NCBI RefSeq assembly: GCF_021155775.2
Contig: NC_060234.1
Location: 22,748,026-22,812,025 of the forward strand
Direction of reading: 5' to 3'
DNA length: 64,000 nucleotides
Origin: Neodiprion pinetum
Lineage: Eukaryota > Arthropoda > Insecta > Hymenoptera > Diprionidae
A program made the position numbers and the translations under genes. Positions 11,101-23,200 of the stretch are shown here, piece after piece; within the stretch, counting starts at the first letter, position 1, and every line of letters starts with the position of its first letter. The notes under the pieces were generated by a model, which made no database searches, was not told where the DNA came from, and was given only the letters and a program-made list of their open reading frames with translations.

Positions 11101-14100
11101 ATTAGAGATTTCATCGATTTTGTGGAGAATAAGCCTGAACCTCCAACGGACTTCCTATTCATTATTCACGTGCATCACTATCTTATAAGATCTTACAGAT
11201 CCAGTATACCGGGAGTCTCTGGTGAACGTGCCGACTCCGAGTCACGCGATCACCGCCAGTGCCAACACATGCACAAGTTTTCGTTTGCAGCATATCTATC
11301 CGCCACACTTGGCTCACATCAAAGTTGTGCGTGTGTTAGCACTAGCGGTGATAATGTGGCTCGGAGTCGACAATTTCACTGGAGACTTCCGGTATATAGA
11401 CTTCTACTACATATCCACATAGATCTTCATTGGAAATATCGTGAAATTAATACCTTTAACGGACGTTATTTCGGTATACTCTACTCCTGTTAACGTATCA
11501 TCATAAATATTATAAAATTATTATGTGCACATTTTGTTCTGTCCTGGACGAAAAGTCAAAGGCACTTAAGGACAGCTGGATCCTTAAGTACCGGACAAAA
11601 TTCGAAGTAAACGAAAGGGTAGAATCGTTGGAGGTTTGTATACTGTAGAGCTCTGTTTGGTGGCGAGAGAAGAGAGTAACTATTCGCCGCCTGATAATTT
11701 TCTACAGTACCTCCACTTAGGTGCATGGACATTCATAGACATCCAATATATATCCATCACCGGACTTAATCTTTAATCTGACCATACATATTGCGAATTT
11801 GTATAGATGTCTTGTAGAGATCCACCATGGATCTGGTCCTTTTATGGTGTTGTGAATCTCTGTATAGACCTCTAATAGATGGAGTATTTCGTGTGTGACG
11901 TTCCAGAAATTTTAGATAAATATGTACTTCCGCATGCTTTTTGAACGGAAAGAATTACCCATAGAACCTAGAGCCTGAATTTTACAACAGTAGGGTTGGC
12001 TCGTGTTGCGAAAAATTTTAAGTATGTTTCGCGAAGTTCGCTGTTGGAATTCCAGAGTACAGTTTTATTTTTATCTTTGTGTTCATACGTACGTACAGAC
12101 AAACATGTATTCTATAGGTGCTAACATTTTTTATTTTTTTTGCTTTAAAAACTGCAACCCGTCTCGAGGCCGTGGAATTTTGCCTGTTGCATGTCCAGCT
12201 AGGCTCGGTGGGGTGGCTGGAGTGTTATATTAAGCAATTTCATGCACATCTGTTTACCGTTGGAAAACAGGTGTACGTAGCGGGCTCGCGGCTTATCTCC
12301 TTTTCATTACCGTGATTCAGGCGATCGTTCAATTCCGCTGGACAGGACCGAGTCTTATAGTTACTAGGTATAATAATTATCGAAGCTCATCGGGTCGTGA
12401 ATCGAACAGCGTTGTTCGATATCGTCTGTACCGGTTGTTTTTTCTGATCGTGAAATTCGCCGCTCTACGTCAGCAGACAGATAAACGAATATACATTTCG
12501 GATACGCACGGAATGCAAAATGTAGTTTCGTTGTCTATCTACTGGCGTTGATGCGACAAGTTTCACAAACAAAAAAAAAAAAAAAAAAACGCCCGAAGCT
12601 TTATTACATTTATATTCAAGTATGGCTACCCATTTTCGGCTATAATCTATTTTCGGTCCGAAAGAAAATGCGACTTCGATTCTATACGAATTATGTAACA
12701 ATGACTCCCATTTTTTAACTTCGGCTGCATCGTCCGTCACTTTTTTCACACAATTCGTATAGAATCGAAACTCGCATTTCGTTTCGAACCATAAATATAG
12801 GGAGTCAGAAGTGGGCAGGCATAACTACACGAATATCACTGTACTACATGATCGAGCGATTTGCAATCCCCGTCTTTTTGTTCTGCGCAGCGGTTTCCCA
12901 CGGTGCAATTGACGAGACTGAAAAGTAAGCGGTTGAACGAGGAGGAAAGGGTGAAAAGAAAAAATAATGCAAGGACAAGAAGAGCTAAAAAAATATGTAT
13001 TGAAAGGATGAAAGGAAACTTTTAGCCAACGCCGTTCGAGTAGCATTCCCGTAGTCCAGGACACCTTCTCTTCCACCCTCGCGGTTATCGCGGAGACAAA
13101 CCGCCGCCTCTGCACTCCTCTTTTCCCCACTTCCACCCCTTCCGTCCCACCCCTACGCCTCACGCAGACAATAGCAAAGCTTGCTGCGGGGTCCGGCAGG
13201 ACCGGCCGGTGATAATAGCGCACTCATCTCAAAAAACCGCGCCGCTCTGGGATAAAGATGAGGGAAAAGTCTAGTGGCCTCGTAAAACTATCCCCTGCGG
13301 CCTGTACCCGCTTACCTGAGCAAGGGCGTCCGTGAATCAATTCCATCACTACTTCTTCACGTTTTCACTCTCTTCTTCTCGCAGCTCTGCCTCTGCGGCT
13401 GTAACTTTAGAATGTGACGAAAGGTACGCTCGTAAAATTTAACGTGCGAATCGGAAAGGCACCTAGATATGTTCATTACTGTTTGTGTATCTTACAAATT
13501 GTAAGAAGAGAAGGAAAATTTTTCGCGTATCCTGCCGCGCGGTGACTTTCCTCGCAGAGTTTTGGTAGAGAAAATATTTCTATCAGAGTTTAAAGTGGGA
13601 TTAACTTTTGAAACGCGATGACAGACTACTGTATTGTGTTATGTGGTCATGTTTCCAGTTTCTGTATCCAGGGGATATTGCTGTTGAAGGTTGATTAACG
13701 TGTTAATTTTTCAATTTACATGAAATAATTATTTCCTTTGATCCCAATCAATTCATGGCTCGTTCAAGCCTTATTGTATCATTTTCCACGAAACATATTC
13801 CGTACTTTATTGTGAACCGTGAATTGTGCACGAATGAATTCATTATTTCACACTGGGTTGAATTAGATATTTCGAGTACAGTTCCAACTGTAATTGTGAA
13901 TGCGCGTCTATTCGAATCGATACTTCGTCGTATAAAATTAATGAAATTTCTTTCTGGATGTGTCTTTATACTTGAAATCAGTAAAGTTCATTCATATCGA
14001 TTAAAAAATACTCTAATCAATTGACAAACGAGTTGACAACATATATTTACTAATTCACTGAGTTATTACTTCCTCGTTACAGAATTTTGGATAGTGAGAG

Positions 14101-17100
14101 GTCGAATGAGAAATTCAATTCGATGAACAATTAGGCTCGTGAATATTAAATTTTTCAATTTAAAACTTATACAAGTATTGACACTCGCTAATTTAAAATA
14201 CGTTGAACTTTCTGGATTCTTACAATATTCGACTTTGCAGACCTTCCATTCCGTGAACTATCAACGTTTGTCCATGTATCTTACAAGTATAAGATGTGTT
14301 GGGCGAAATCTGAGATGCCAGTTACAGTGAAAAATTATTGAATTTTAACCAAAACTGTACTTACTATAATAAGTATCCGACATTGAACAAATCGGGAAGT
14401 GTCTGGGAAAAAATTTCTGCTTTTGATCTATGCATATAGTAGAGTGTTATGAAATAATCAGGTCGTATTTTTACAATTCCGTTAAAAACGATGATTGCAA
14501 AAGTTATATCCAATTGAATTTCACTCTTTTTGAATATATAATCCTATACTTTAGCCAGTTCGATGTCCCTAAGTACTTTTTTAAAGCTGTTATATCCGCT
14601 TCAACTTTGTTTCACATAAAAAAAGAATATATAAAAACAAATTATTCCTCCGCAAACTACTGAAGTATTGAATTGAAAAAATTCACGAAACTTCCATGAA
14701 AGGTTTATATACAACGTTTGGTTGGAAATCAGGATAGGAAATTACGAATTCGCGTCACTGTGTCGAAACTCACAGCTCCTTCCAAACCCACGTGACATTT
14801 TATTTAATTCCCTCCCATTTCAGGGCAGAGCTGATGCTGGGGGAGGTTGGAAAGGAGTATGGTTGAGCATAATCGTGATGCTAGGAGGATCGGGCGGTGC
14901 GGAGGGTGCGGGAAGCTGCGGGCTAGCGGAGCTGGGCTGCAAAGACGGGCATTGCGTGCCGCTCGACGCGTACTGCGACGGTAAGGACGACTGCGGAGAC
15001 GGAAGTGACGAGCCGGCATTGTGCACGCCGTGCAACCGGACGTACCACGGGGTCGAGGGCCGGACGTACAAGCTGGTGCTCCTGCGGCCGGTTCAGGTGC
15101 GGCTACCCTTCTTCTGCCACCTGACATTCACAGCCGGGGGTCCAGGGCACGGCGAGCTGGTCCAACTGCTCTGGGAGGAGTTCAAGATCGGCCGATTGGA
15201 CCCTGCCGCCGAGGACGCAACGGGCAGCTGCCCCGAAGGATCGTTGCAGCTCGCGGAGCTGGGTCGGCCCTTTACGGGGGGCTCATGGTGCGGTGCGGGA
15301 AAGGGGCGCGCCTCCTACTACAGCGAAACGAGCACCGTGACGGCCTCCGTCAGGCTCTTCCACGCTCCGACGTCGGTCCCCTTTGAGTTCAGCCTGCGGT
15401 ACCGTTTCGTCGCGCGGAGCGAGGCGATCGCGCGGCTGGGCCAGCCGGGGCTACCGTTCGAGCGAGGGGCCCCTGTTCCGGGGACTTACTGCTCGAGGAA
15501 CTTCTACGAGTGCTACCGTAAGCGGTGCCGCGTCCAGAGTCCGAACTACCCGGGGGAGTATCCGCGCAACGCGACCTGCCTGCTGAATCTTCGCCAGAAG
15601 GAGGTCCCCACCTGCAAGCACGCCATGATGGCCGTCAGGCCCAGTGCTCCGGGGCCCGCCGGCCTAGCCGCGAGTAACGCCACCCTCGCCGTCTGGCAAG
15701 ACTGCCCCCCCGAACGGGACCGCATCGTCATTCGCGACGGCACGGGGCCCGACGACCCCGTGCTTCTCACCTACTGCGGGGGGCCCCTCCCTCGCGTCAC
15801 GGCAAGGGGCCCGACCATGCTCGTAGAATTTCGTAGCTCGTCACTCGCCATTCCCCTCGGCGCGTCCGCGCTCAGGCTCGAACTCGAGGCCGAGGTCGTC
15901 TTCGTCGACTCCGACGGGCTCGACTACGCCCGCGGGACCCAGGGCTGCCACTTCTTCGTTAACGGCACAGCCTGGCGCTCCGGCGTCCTCAAGGCCCCTC
16001 TTCATTCTCTGCCGCCCGGATCGAGCTGCACCTGGAACATCCAGGGCCTCTCCGGCGACCGTGTATGGATTTACTTCTCGTCCTATTCTCAACGCGACCT
16101 CACTGGCAACGCCGAGAGCAACGTTAGCGCTCGGACCGATCGGCCCTGCGCCGTAAAAATCACCCTCTGGGACGGTACCCCGAGCAACGGGCTGCCCATC
16201 GTTGCTCTTTGCGACGAAGCACCGAGACTCTGCGCTCACGCCGCTCTCCGCAATGCCACCAGGGCCACTAGGCCATGCACCGCCGAAGAAAGCTACCTCA
16301 CTGTCGCCCCGACTCTCACTCTTAAGATGGAAAGTTTGCCCGGAACGGTGCTGCACACAGTCAACTTTCAGGTACTAATTATTTGTATTCTACCCGTTGT
16401 TTTGGATTGGATATAGATTGGGAAAAACAAGCTGTTTTTTACCCACTTTAGTCAACCTCGGGCGGGCGGTATTGGTAGTTCGCAAATATTGTGCCTCCCG
16501 ACTATTGTCATTCGACGGATATACCTATGTCGATGCTTTATTGCCTTTCCATCAACCTGTAGTCGGGTTTATAGATATCTATCCGGATCCCCGAATTGAT
16601 TGCAGCTTGAATGGGTTTCAATAGCGTTCGCTCAAACCAATTGGATTTCGATGTTGTTATTCTGTTCGGTTGACATAATATTGGGCCAATTGTGAGACTG
16701 TCTAGCTGCGTGATTGCATTCAAAAAAATACACACCTATCGCATATCATGATGCAGGGTGTCCCGTAGCTCGGGAATTGTAAACCCGCAGCAATATTGTT
16801 GTGCGTAAGAAAAAAGGACGGTCAACTACAAGAGAAATTTTTCTACCGCACTGCACGTTGACGATGCTGTAGGTATGGGTATGTATTACGGAACAATGGT
16901 GCAGGCTTGAAATTTTGAAATCAGAGGTTTTGATATAAGGTGATTTATCACAGAATGGTTGGTATTTGGCTTCGCTATTTTGAATTTTAGCATTTCTGCT
17001 TCCGACAAGTTATCAACGTTCACAAAACCTTCCGGTTACCAAATTTCGTCCAAGTCAAGTAATTTCTGGTATTCGGTGCCCCCGTATCAACTTCCCAAAT

Positions 17101-20100
17101 TTTAAGTCAACTGTAATTCTTCTACCTAATCAGAAATTAAGAAAAATTTGTACCCGGAGTGGGTAAACAGCCACCATTCTTGCATCATAACTTTGTCTAT
17201 TACGCGCGATAGAGGAATTTCAGTTATAATACTTTACTGCCCTTATTTTTCATACACAACACCGCTAACCAACGTTAGAAAAAATATGAATTCCTCCAGA
17301 TATAGCGAAAATAATATACGTATTGTATGACAAGCAGGCAAACTCGAATATACTTGTATTTATTTTATCGTTTGTCAAATACACGACAATAATATTAAGC
17401 ATCTACATTTTGAATTTATATATATATATACATTTTTTCGTACGAGAAGGGTTTACTATCCGCAAGTTACGGGACACCCTGTATAATACATAAGAGGTCT
17501 TTGGGAAGTAAATGGAACTTGGCTTGGTTAATTTTTATAAAATTACGGAAAGTGGTAAATATTTGCGCGATAGTCATTCAAACGTAACGTTTCCCTCAAA
17601 AGTGCGCGTTTCGCCAAGCGGTATTTAATTTGCAATGCATCCCGCGAATAAAAATTTAGACATATTTTTAAAACTTTCTGACAAGCAAAGCAATGCTTTT
17701 GATTAAAAATTTGCTCAACTGAAGAGATAGTCCTGATATATATGTATAGTTTCGCGCCAAGTACATTAGCGAGACGCGAAAGGACACCGATACTCTTTAC
17801 CGTATCTCATATTTCCACCTGAGATCTCCGAAAATTTTGCGAACCACGTTAAGCCGTGAAAGACACCCCCTCTTTCTCTTTCCGAAAAGTGCTGTGCTAA
17901 TCGTAAAAATACTTCCCTTCTCTCCCCCAGGCACGGTACGAATTCGTGGCAACGTTGCAGGGCGGCGAGAGCTGGATCGAGGGTGCGTGCAATCGGGTGT
18001 GGCGGAAGGTGCGGGCTGGGACAATAACTTCACCGAGGGACGTCCGCCTCTTCGGCAGGGGTGGCGCGTCGCGGCTGGAGTGCCGATATCGGGTCGAGGG
18101 GGGCCCGGGTGAGCGGGTCCGTCTCACCCTGCACAACGCGAGTCTCGGGGAGCTGACGACTTGCGTGAGCGAGCGGGACTTCCACACGGGGCGACCGCGC
18201 TGCTCACCGGAAGTCGGGTCGCGAGAGGCCCACCTGACGCTCTTCGAGGCGCCCTGGCGGGACTTCAGACTGCCGCGGGCCTGCCTTTGCGACAACACCT
18301 CGCACCTGCCCCTGACCCACATATCGACGAGCCGGGCCCTCGAGATCACGTTCCTCGTAGATCAGCAAGCCCCGCACGAGGACTTCGAGACGGTATTCTT
18401 CCACGCGAGCTTCGAGCTCGTCAGGGCGCCGGAGTGCCCCCGGAAACAGAGGGTCCGGGGCGAAGGTGGGGAGCTCAGGTTCGTCGCGCCCCCGCTGTCC
18501 AGGCCTGACATATACTGCGAGGGCCTCCCGTGGCTCGTTGAGGCCCGGGAAAATCGCTCGCTGTTCCTCCTCACTTGGGGCTGGTTCCTGCCCCTGGACC
18601 CAAACCCCGCCAACGGCCAGCCCGTCGTCAGCGACGCGCCGCGATGCCCAACGAGCAATCGCGTCCTCTTGTACTCCGGGAAGCCACCGAAACTTCTCAA
18701 GGTCGTCTGCCCAGCCGAGCCCGGTGCCCGAGAGTACGCTGTTCACGTCTTCTCCGAGGAGTGGCTCAGCGCCGAGGGGGAAGGGGGCGTGGGCAGGGAC
18801 GCCTGGCTGGGACCCCCAAGGGCCCCGGCCCTCCTCATCGACTTCGTCGCTAGGGAGCCGGGACAGGCCGCGGCTTCTTGGCTCGAAATATCCAGGAGCA
18901 GATCCGCCCTCCGGAGGCAGCTGAGACTCCCTGAACGTGGCGTCGAAAATGACACCTCTGCAACCGGTGATTGTCCGCACAGATGCCCGGAACTCGGTGC
19001 CTGCATCGCTGCCAGTCTATGGTGCGACGGCAGGCCCCATTGCCCGTCTGGTCACGATGAGGAACACTGTGGAAACGGGGCAAGGCTCTTGGGCATGCTT
19101 CCCCCAGCCGTTTGGCTCTTTGTCGCCGGGACCGCCGGCGTCGTTACGGCCTTTGCCTGTATCCTCGCTATCCTAATTGGCAGGTATTCTTGTTTTTCAT
19201 CTATCTATGCATCGGTTTGCTGTTCTGTACCTCTCGCTGTGTCTGTTTTTGAATTACCTTTATCCTATTCTTCTGCTCCTTCTTCGCGTATTTCATCTTG
19301 ATTATTTTCTACTGTTTCTTTCTCCTGTACACCGAGAATCTTCTGTGAAACTTGCCGCTAGACGCCAGTAGGTAGGCAACCGTAAGTTGCTTTTTCAAAA
19401 TGTAACGACACATAATTAAGCTTCTATTGCCTGTCTGATCGCGATTGGAGGCAAGTTCCACAGATGACTCACGGTAGCTTCTTATCTCTGATTATGATTG
19501 ATTGAGTTTTCTCTTCGAGTGTTGCTAAACAATTCATGGCGAAGATCAATGAAAGTGAAAAATAAAACGAACTCGTAAGTATATGCATGTCAAAACAAAC
19601 CCTCTTTCAACACGAGGACCCCTTTCAAGCTTTTATGAAAAAGTCGGCGGTTCAAAACTTTTCAGCTGGGTAAAGCAATTTTTAAACCGGAATTCCGTGA
19701 ATAGATCGTTGGAAAGCTTGAAAATCTTGTTTAACCAACCTGGAAAAGACAACTTTTTTTTAAACTCATCTTCGCTACTTGTCCGACATGCCGAACGATT
19801 TTCTTGAATCTACCCGACGCCGCGCCAGCAGACAGGCAGCCGGAGTAACATTTTAGGTTTTTGACACCATTTCTGATCAGGCCTGAACTCCGTTTACAAT
19901 CTTTGCAAAATCCCTGTAGGCTGTCATCGGCTGCTGAGGCATACAGAGAATGTTTTCAGTAATGAGACTGCAAGACCTCAAACGTAACTTTCGTTGCCTG
20001 ACCTCCAAGGAAATCGCGCGGTATGGACAAGAGCAATAAACAAAAGGACGTTGAAATTTTATGGTTGAAAAATTTGGTGTACCTGGAAAGCAGTGAAAAT

Positions 20101-20253
20101 GTACTGATGAGAATTTGCGTGTGCTTGGTTGTTTGTTACACGTTATACAGGTCCAAGAAATCGGCGCGAAGACTCCGTTACGAAGGACAGTACGAGGGAA
20201 AGAAGCCGCGCCGAGCACCAACCGAAGAGACCCTTTTGGGCGCAGCCTCCTGA
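8199..20253 (+). CDS. LDLa/CUB-domain single-pass membrane protein (Culd-like)
   Basis: Core coding exons are 14824-16371, 17931-19183 and 20151-20253 (stop TGA 20251-20253). Exon 14824 opens in phase 0 with no usable in-frame ATG ahead of a hydrophobic signal sequence (VWLSIIVML). An upstream exon ending in ATG (8199-8201, donor GTGGGT) would supply the start, giving about 968 residues; that link is inferred. Domains in order: signal peptide (about 10-30); LDLa at about 33-67 (six Cys, DGKDDCGDGSDE calcium-site residues); several CUB-like modules, the clearest with SPNYPGEYPRN; a second LDLa at about 865-897 (CDGRPHCPSGHDEEHC); a transmembrane helix at about 904-933; and a short basic tail of 34 residues. 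Drosophila Culd, a CUB/LDLa protein acting in photoreceptor endocytic traffic, has the same layout. Neto-type proteins are less likely, since they lack the N-terminal LDLa. Coding exons are far more GC-rich than the introns. Confidence 0.8.
8202..14823 (+). other. Probable long first intron of the LDLa/CUB gene
   Basis: This 6.6 kb stretch is mostly AT-rich with no convincing coding exon. It contains a GGGTGTCC motif at 8902-8909, similar to the end of the element at 16754. It also has a T21-T22 run near 9505, a small hairpin (11572-11593) and an inverted-repeat element (12655-12790). The 214-codon ORF at 10849-11493 has no recognisable domain and is probably chance or old repeat sequence. 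If exon 1 is not at 8201, this span is simply intergenic. Confidence 0.4.
12655..12790. mobile_element. MITE-like inverted-repeat element
   Basis: Two arms of about 42 nt (12655-12696 and 12748-12790) are near-perfect reverse complements. Both contain TTCGATTCTATACGAATT, and the arms differ by only a few substitutions and one indel. They flank a 51-nt centre with no ORF. The size and structure fit a short non-autonomous terminal-inverted-repeat element or a foldback element. I could not find a clear target-site duplication. Transcribed RNA would form a long hairpin. Confidence 0.6.
16372..17930 (+). other. Second large intron of the LDLa/CUB gene
   Basis: The intron is bounded by GTACTA at 16372 and CCCCCAG at 17921-17930, phase 0. 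It is AT-rich and contains the inverted-repeat element at 16754-17482. No coding sequence is visible. Confidence 0.85.
16754..17482. mobile_element. Non-autonomous DNA transposon-like element with CAGGGTGTCCCGTA ends
   Basis: The left end CAGGGTGTCCCGTAGCT (16754-16770) is matched by the reverse complement of GTTACGGGACACCCTG ending at 17481. This defines a 0.73 kb AT-rich element inside an intron. The interior has no transposase ORF. Ends starting CAGGGTGTCC are common in insect mariner-type and related elements. The flanking dinucleotides (TG on the left, TA on the right) could be a TA target duplication with one change, so the superfamily is uncertain. Confidence 0.6.
19184..20150 (+). other. 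Last intron of the LDLa/CUB gene
   Basis: The donor GTATTC at 19184 and acceptor TACAG at 20146-20150 join phase-2 exons. Reading through the donor would give a different tail that stops at about 19301, so a retained-intron isoform is possible. No other feature was seen. Confidence 0.75.
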
Positions 20254-23200
20254 CAACAGCAGCCCGGTTTCGTGGAGTACATCCACGTCGACCGGGAGAC
20301 AACAGTCTAGAGACACGATGCTGTACTTTACCGTCCAAGTTACTAACTTAACTGAAAACACCCCCAGCTGGTGCCAAGATATCGGCACCGTTACAGGGGC
20401 GTATCTCTGTGATACACCGCCACGATCTATTTTAGGGGACTTCTAAAGCGTGGGTGCCCCGCTTAGTCGTTATCATGTATGTTATACGATGTTCTCACCA
20501 CGGTAAACCTATTCCCACTGCCACATTACCGTCGTATATGTATGTATATACGATACACTGTTGTACTGTGGAGACGAATTAACAATTAACAAATTTAACA
20601 CAGCGTAGGTAGCCCGCCATAATTATTACGTGTAAAAATTACTTCGTATGAATGGGAAATTTTACGGTTATTACAGTTACCCAGATTAAATAGACGTGAT
20701 TATGGTTCAACTCCGACTTTATGGTCATTTTACGTATGTACCCGTTCATTGACGCACTATTTGCACCCTGCACAATTTGTTTTTCGTCCAGTGCTCTGAG
20801 AATTGATTTTACGCTCTTGAGCGTAACAATGTAAACATCTACACGCCATAACAATATTGATAAACGTTTTTGGAGAATTGTCAGGTTACATGGAAAAATA
20901 TTACTTTAACTTTACTACCGTGGAAAATGGGACTGTCGATCTAGTAACTCACGACATTCCTGCAGTAACTTTAACAGAAAACTATAGAAACTTCAACAAA
21001 ATACTGCGCTAGTCCCTCATTTTCCTGAAGGGTAGTAAATCCAACACTCATTTTGTTCGCGCGAAACTAACGGTGACGTGGATATTGAAATGATTATTTT
21101 CCGGTGTGAAATAATTTAAAAAAAATAGTTAACCGATTACATAGAAACATTTCGAACAAACGCGGTAACGTTAGTTCCAGGGTTATAAGGCTATAAAAGT
21201 TTAGAGCTCTTGCTGATCTGCAGAGGGACGGTTTATAATTAATAAAAGCCATCCAAATCAGTAGAAAAACGGTACATCTCAGCACAAACATAATGTATAG
21301 AACACACGAAAAGAGAGTGAATTACTCTAGATGAGTTAGCCAAATTGCAATAAAGATTTTTTCAATCCTATGGTGGAAAAACTACACTCAAATCCGAATC
21401 TTTGCTATAAGATAACCTAGGATATAGCTCAAAATTTGACTAGAACTATGCGTGAAGTACAGATAAATTACTGAACATGTGAATTCAAACAGTGAGGTGA
21501 GGTCTAATACATGACTGCCTTTGACGCGCTTGCAATTTTGTTATCTCTGCCCGATTATTCTCTGTATTAATCAGTGAATAAGCGCTTCATTGCCCGACAA
21601 AAAATCATGACAGGGGAGATTTTATTTTAATTTCACGGTTGTTATAACCCCAGAAATGAGGAATTCAACTTCTGAAACTTTTCCGTACACTTGTGCAGAT
21701 GAATTGCCTGTGTTTCACTCTAGCCAGTGAATTTCATAGACGCCTAAAAGTAGTTAGTCAATTGCTGTCACAGTTACGGACGGTGTGTGGTACGTCAGGC
21801 TCATCCACGCCTACGGAATTTTTGAACTGGAATTAATTGCGAATGTGAACACAGTAGTGCTTCCATCCTCGTTATGTGCTGAGCTAAAATCGTCAAGTTT
21901 CTCCGCAAAGTGCACCAGGCGAATTGTGAAAAAAAATCCACGAAATGAAAATTAAAAAAATATTTCAAATACCTCTCTCGCATACATAGGTGTACGTTAT
22001 ACATACACTTACATATAGGTATACGTATGTACTCACAATGAGTGGGTCTATTTTCGGTCTGTTGAGTTCAGTACTGCAAAAGAATCATTCTCCGGGTAGG
22101 GATAAAAAACCGGAATTGTCGATTGATAGAAGGACCAGAATATCAAATTTTCATAAACGTGAAAATCTTATTCGTAAAATTTTATAATGCGGAAAGTCCA
22201 AGAATAGAAAATTGAACATCTTCAAAGTCGAAGTACAGAAAGACAAAATATAGAAAGGTCAAACGATAAAACGGCAAAATCGCGAATCTGATCACGATTC
22301 TATATTATCGAGAGGAATTCCGACGATTCTGTAGAGTTTGGGATTCTACGTTGTGACTTTTCTGTTCTTTTACTGCCCCGCACCTTGACTTTCAACATTT
22401 CGTAATTATATGAATTAAGTTTCCGCTTCTTCAAAATTCGATATTGTGACCCTTCGATTTTTCGATCCTTCCACATTATTACCCCCACCCCATTCTCCAG
22501 ATAATGTGAAGGCTGTATAGAAATTGTAAGTTCACGATCAAACAAAAAGATGAAAACAAAACACTGCCTTCCAATTACCGAATTTAATTCTACGTAAACT
22601 TCACGGTAATCTCTAGGAGTCGTCATTACAGGTACTCCGCAATGGGAATCAACTCGCCGCTACTCGACTCATTCGCTCCCTTGTTCCGGCTCCTCTCCTT
22701 TTTTTCATCCTGGGTCATCCCCTTTAAAAGTCCCTCGATGGAGGTGACCCACACGTATATACTGCACACTAATTATTCCTAACACAGTCATACTCTGCAT
22801 ATATACACACATTTCTACAAAATACTGTACATATGCATGTACACATTTCTGCACATACCGTTATACATACCTACAACGTTTCCACTATGTATATTACACA
22901 TACGTATATACTTGTACGCTGGAGCGAACTTAATTAGCACACTCGTACATACATAAATTTTCATTCATTCATACGTGATTGTATTCACAGGATTTTCCAT
23001 ATACTCGCCAGCGAATCCAGTGTAGACTGCTTTCTTAATTAGGAAACATGAATTACTAAACCATATATAATTATAAATGAACTGTTAAACTTTACGTAAA
23101 TATGAAGCTCTAAACCAACGAAGTATTAGGGTATAAACCTGTGTATATGTGCGCGTGTGTGCAAATCGTAATCAATCATCACAAAATGTTTATACATATT

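Noticed and set aside
10849..11493. 214-codon ORF in the presumed Culd-like first intron
   Set aside because: No family resemblance, odd composition, no matching splice signals; it overlaps repeat-like text with many TAGA/TCTA motifs.
15841..16356. 171-codon - strand ORF opposite the CUB exon
   Set aside because: Same cause: GC-rich antisense shadow with no domain.
18204..18980. 258-codon ORF on the - strand across the Culd-like exon
   Set aside because: Shadow ORF caused by high GC; the + strand frame has the cysteine pattern, LDLa and transmembrane features.
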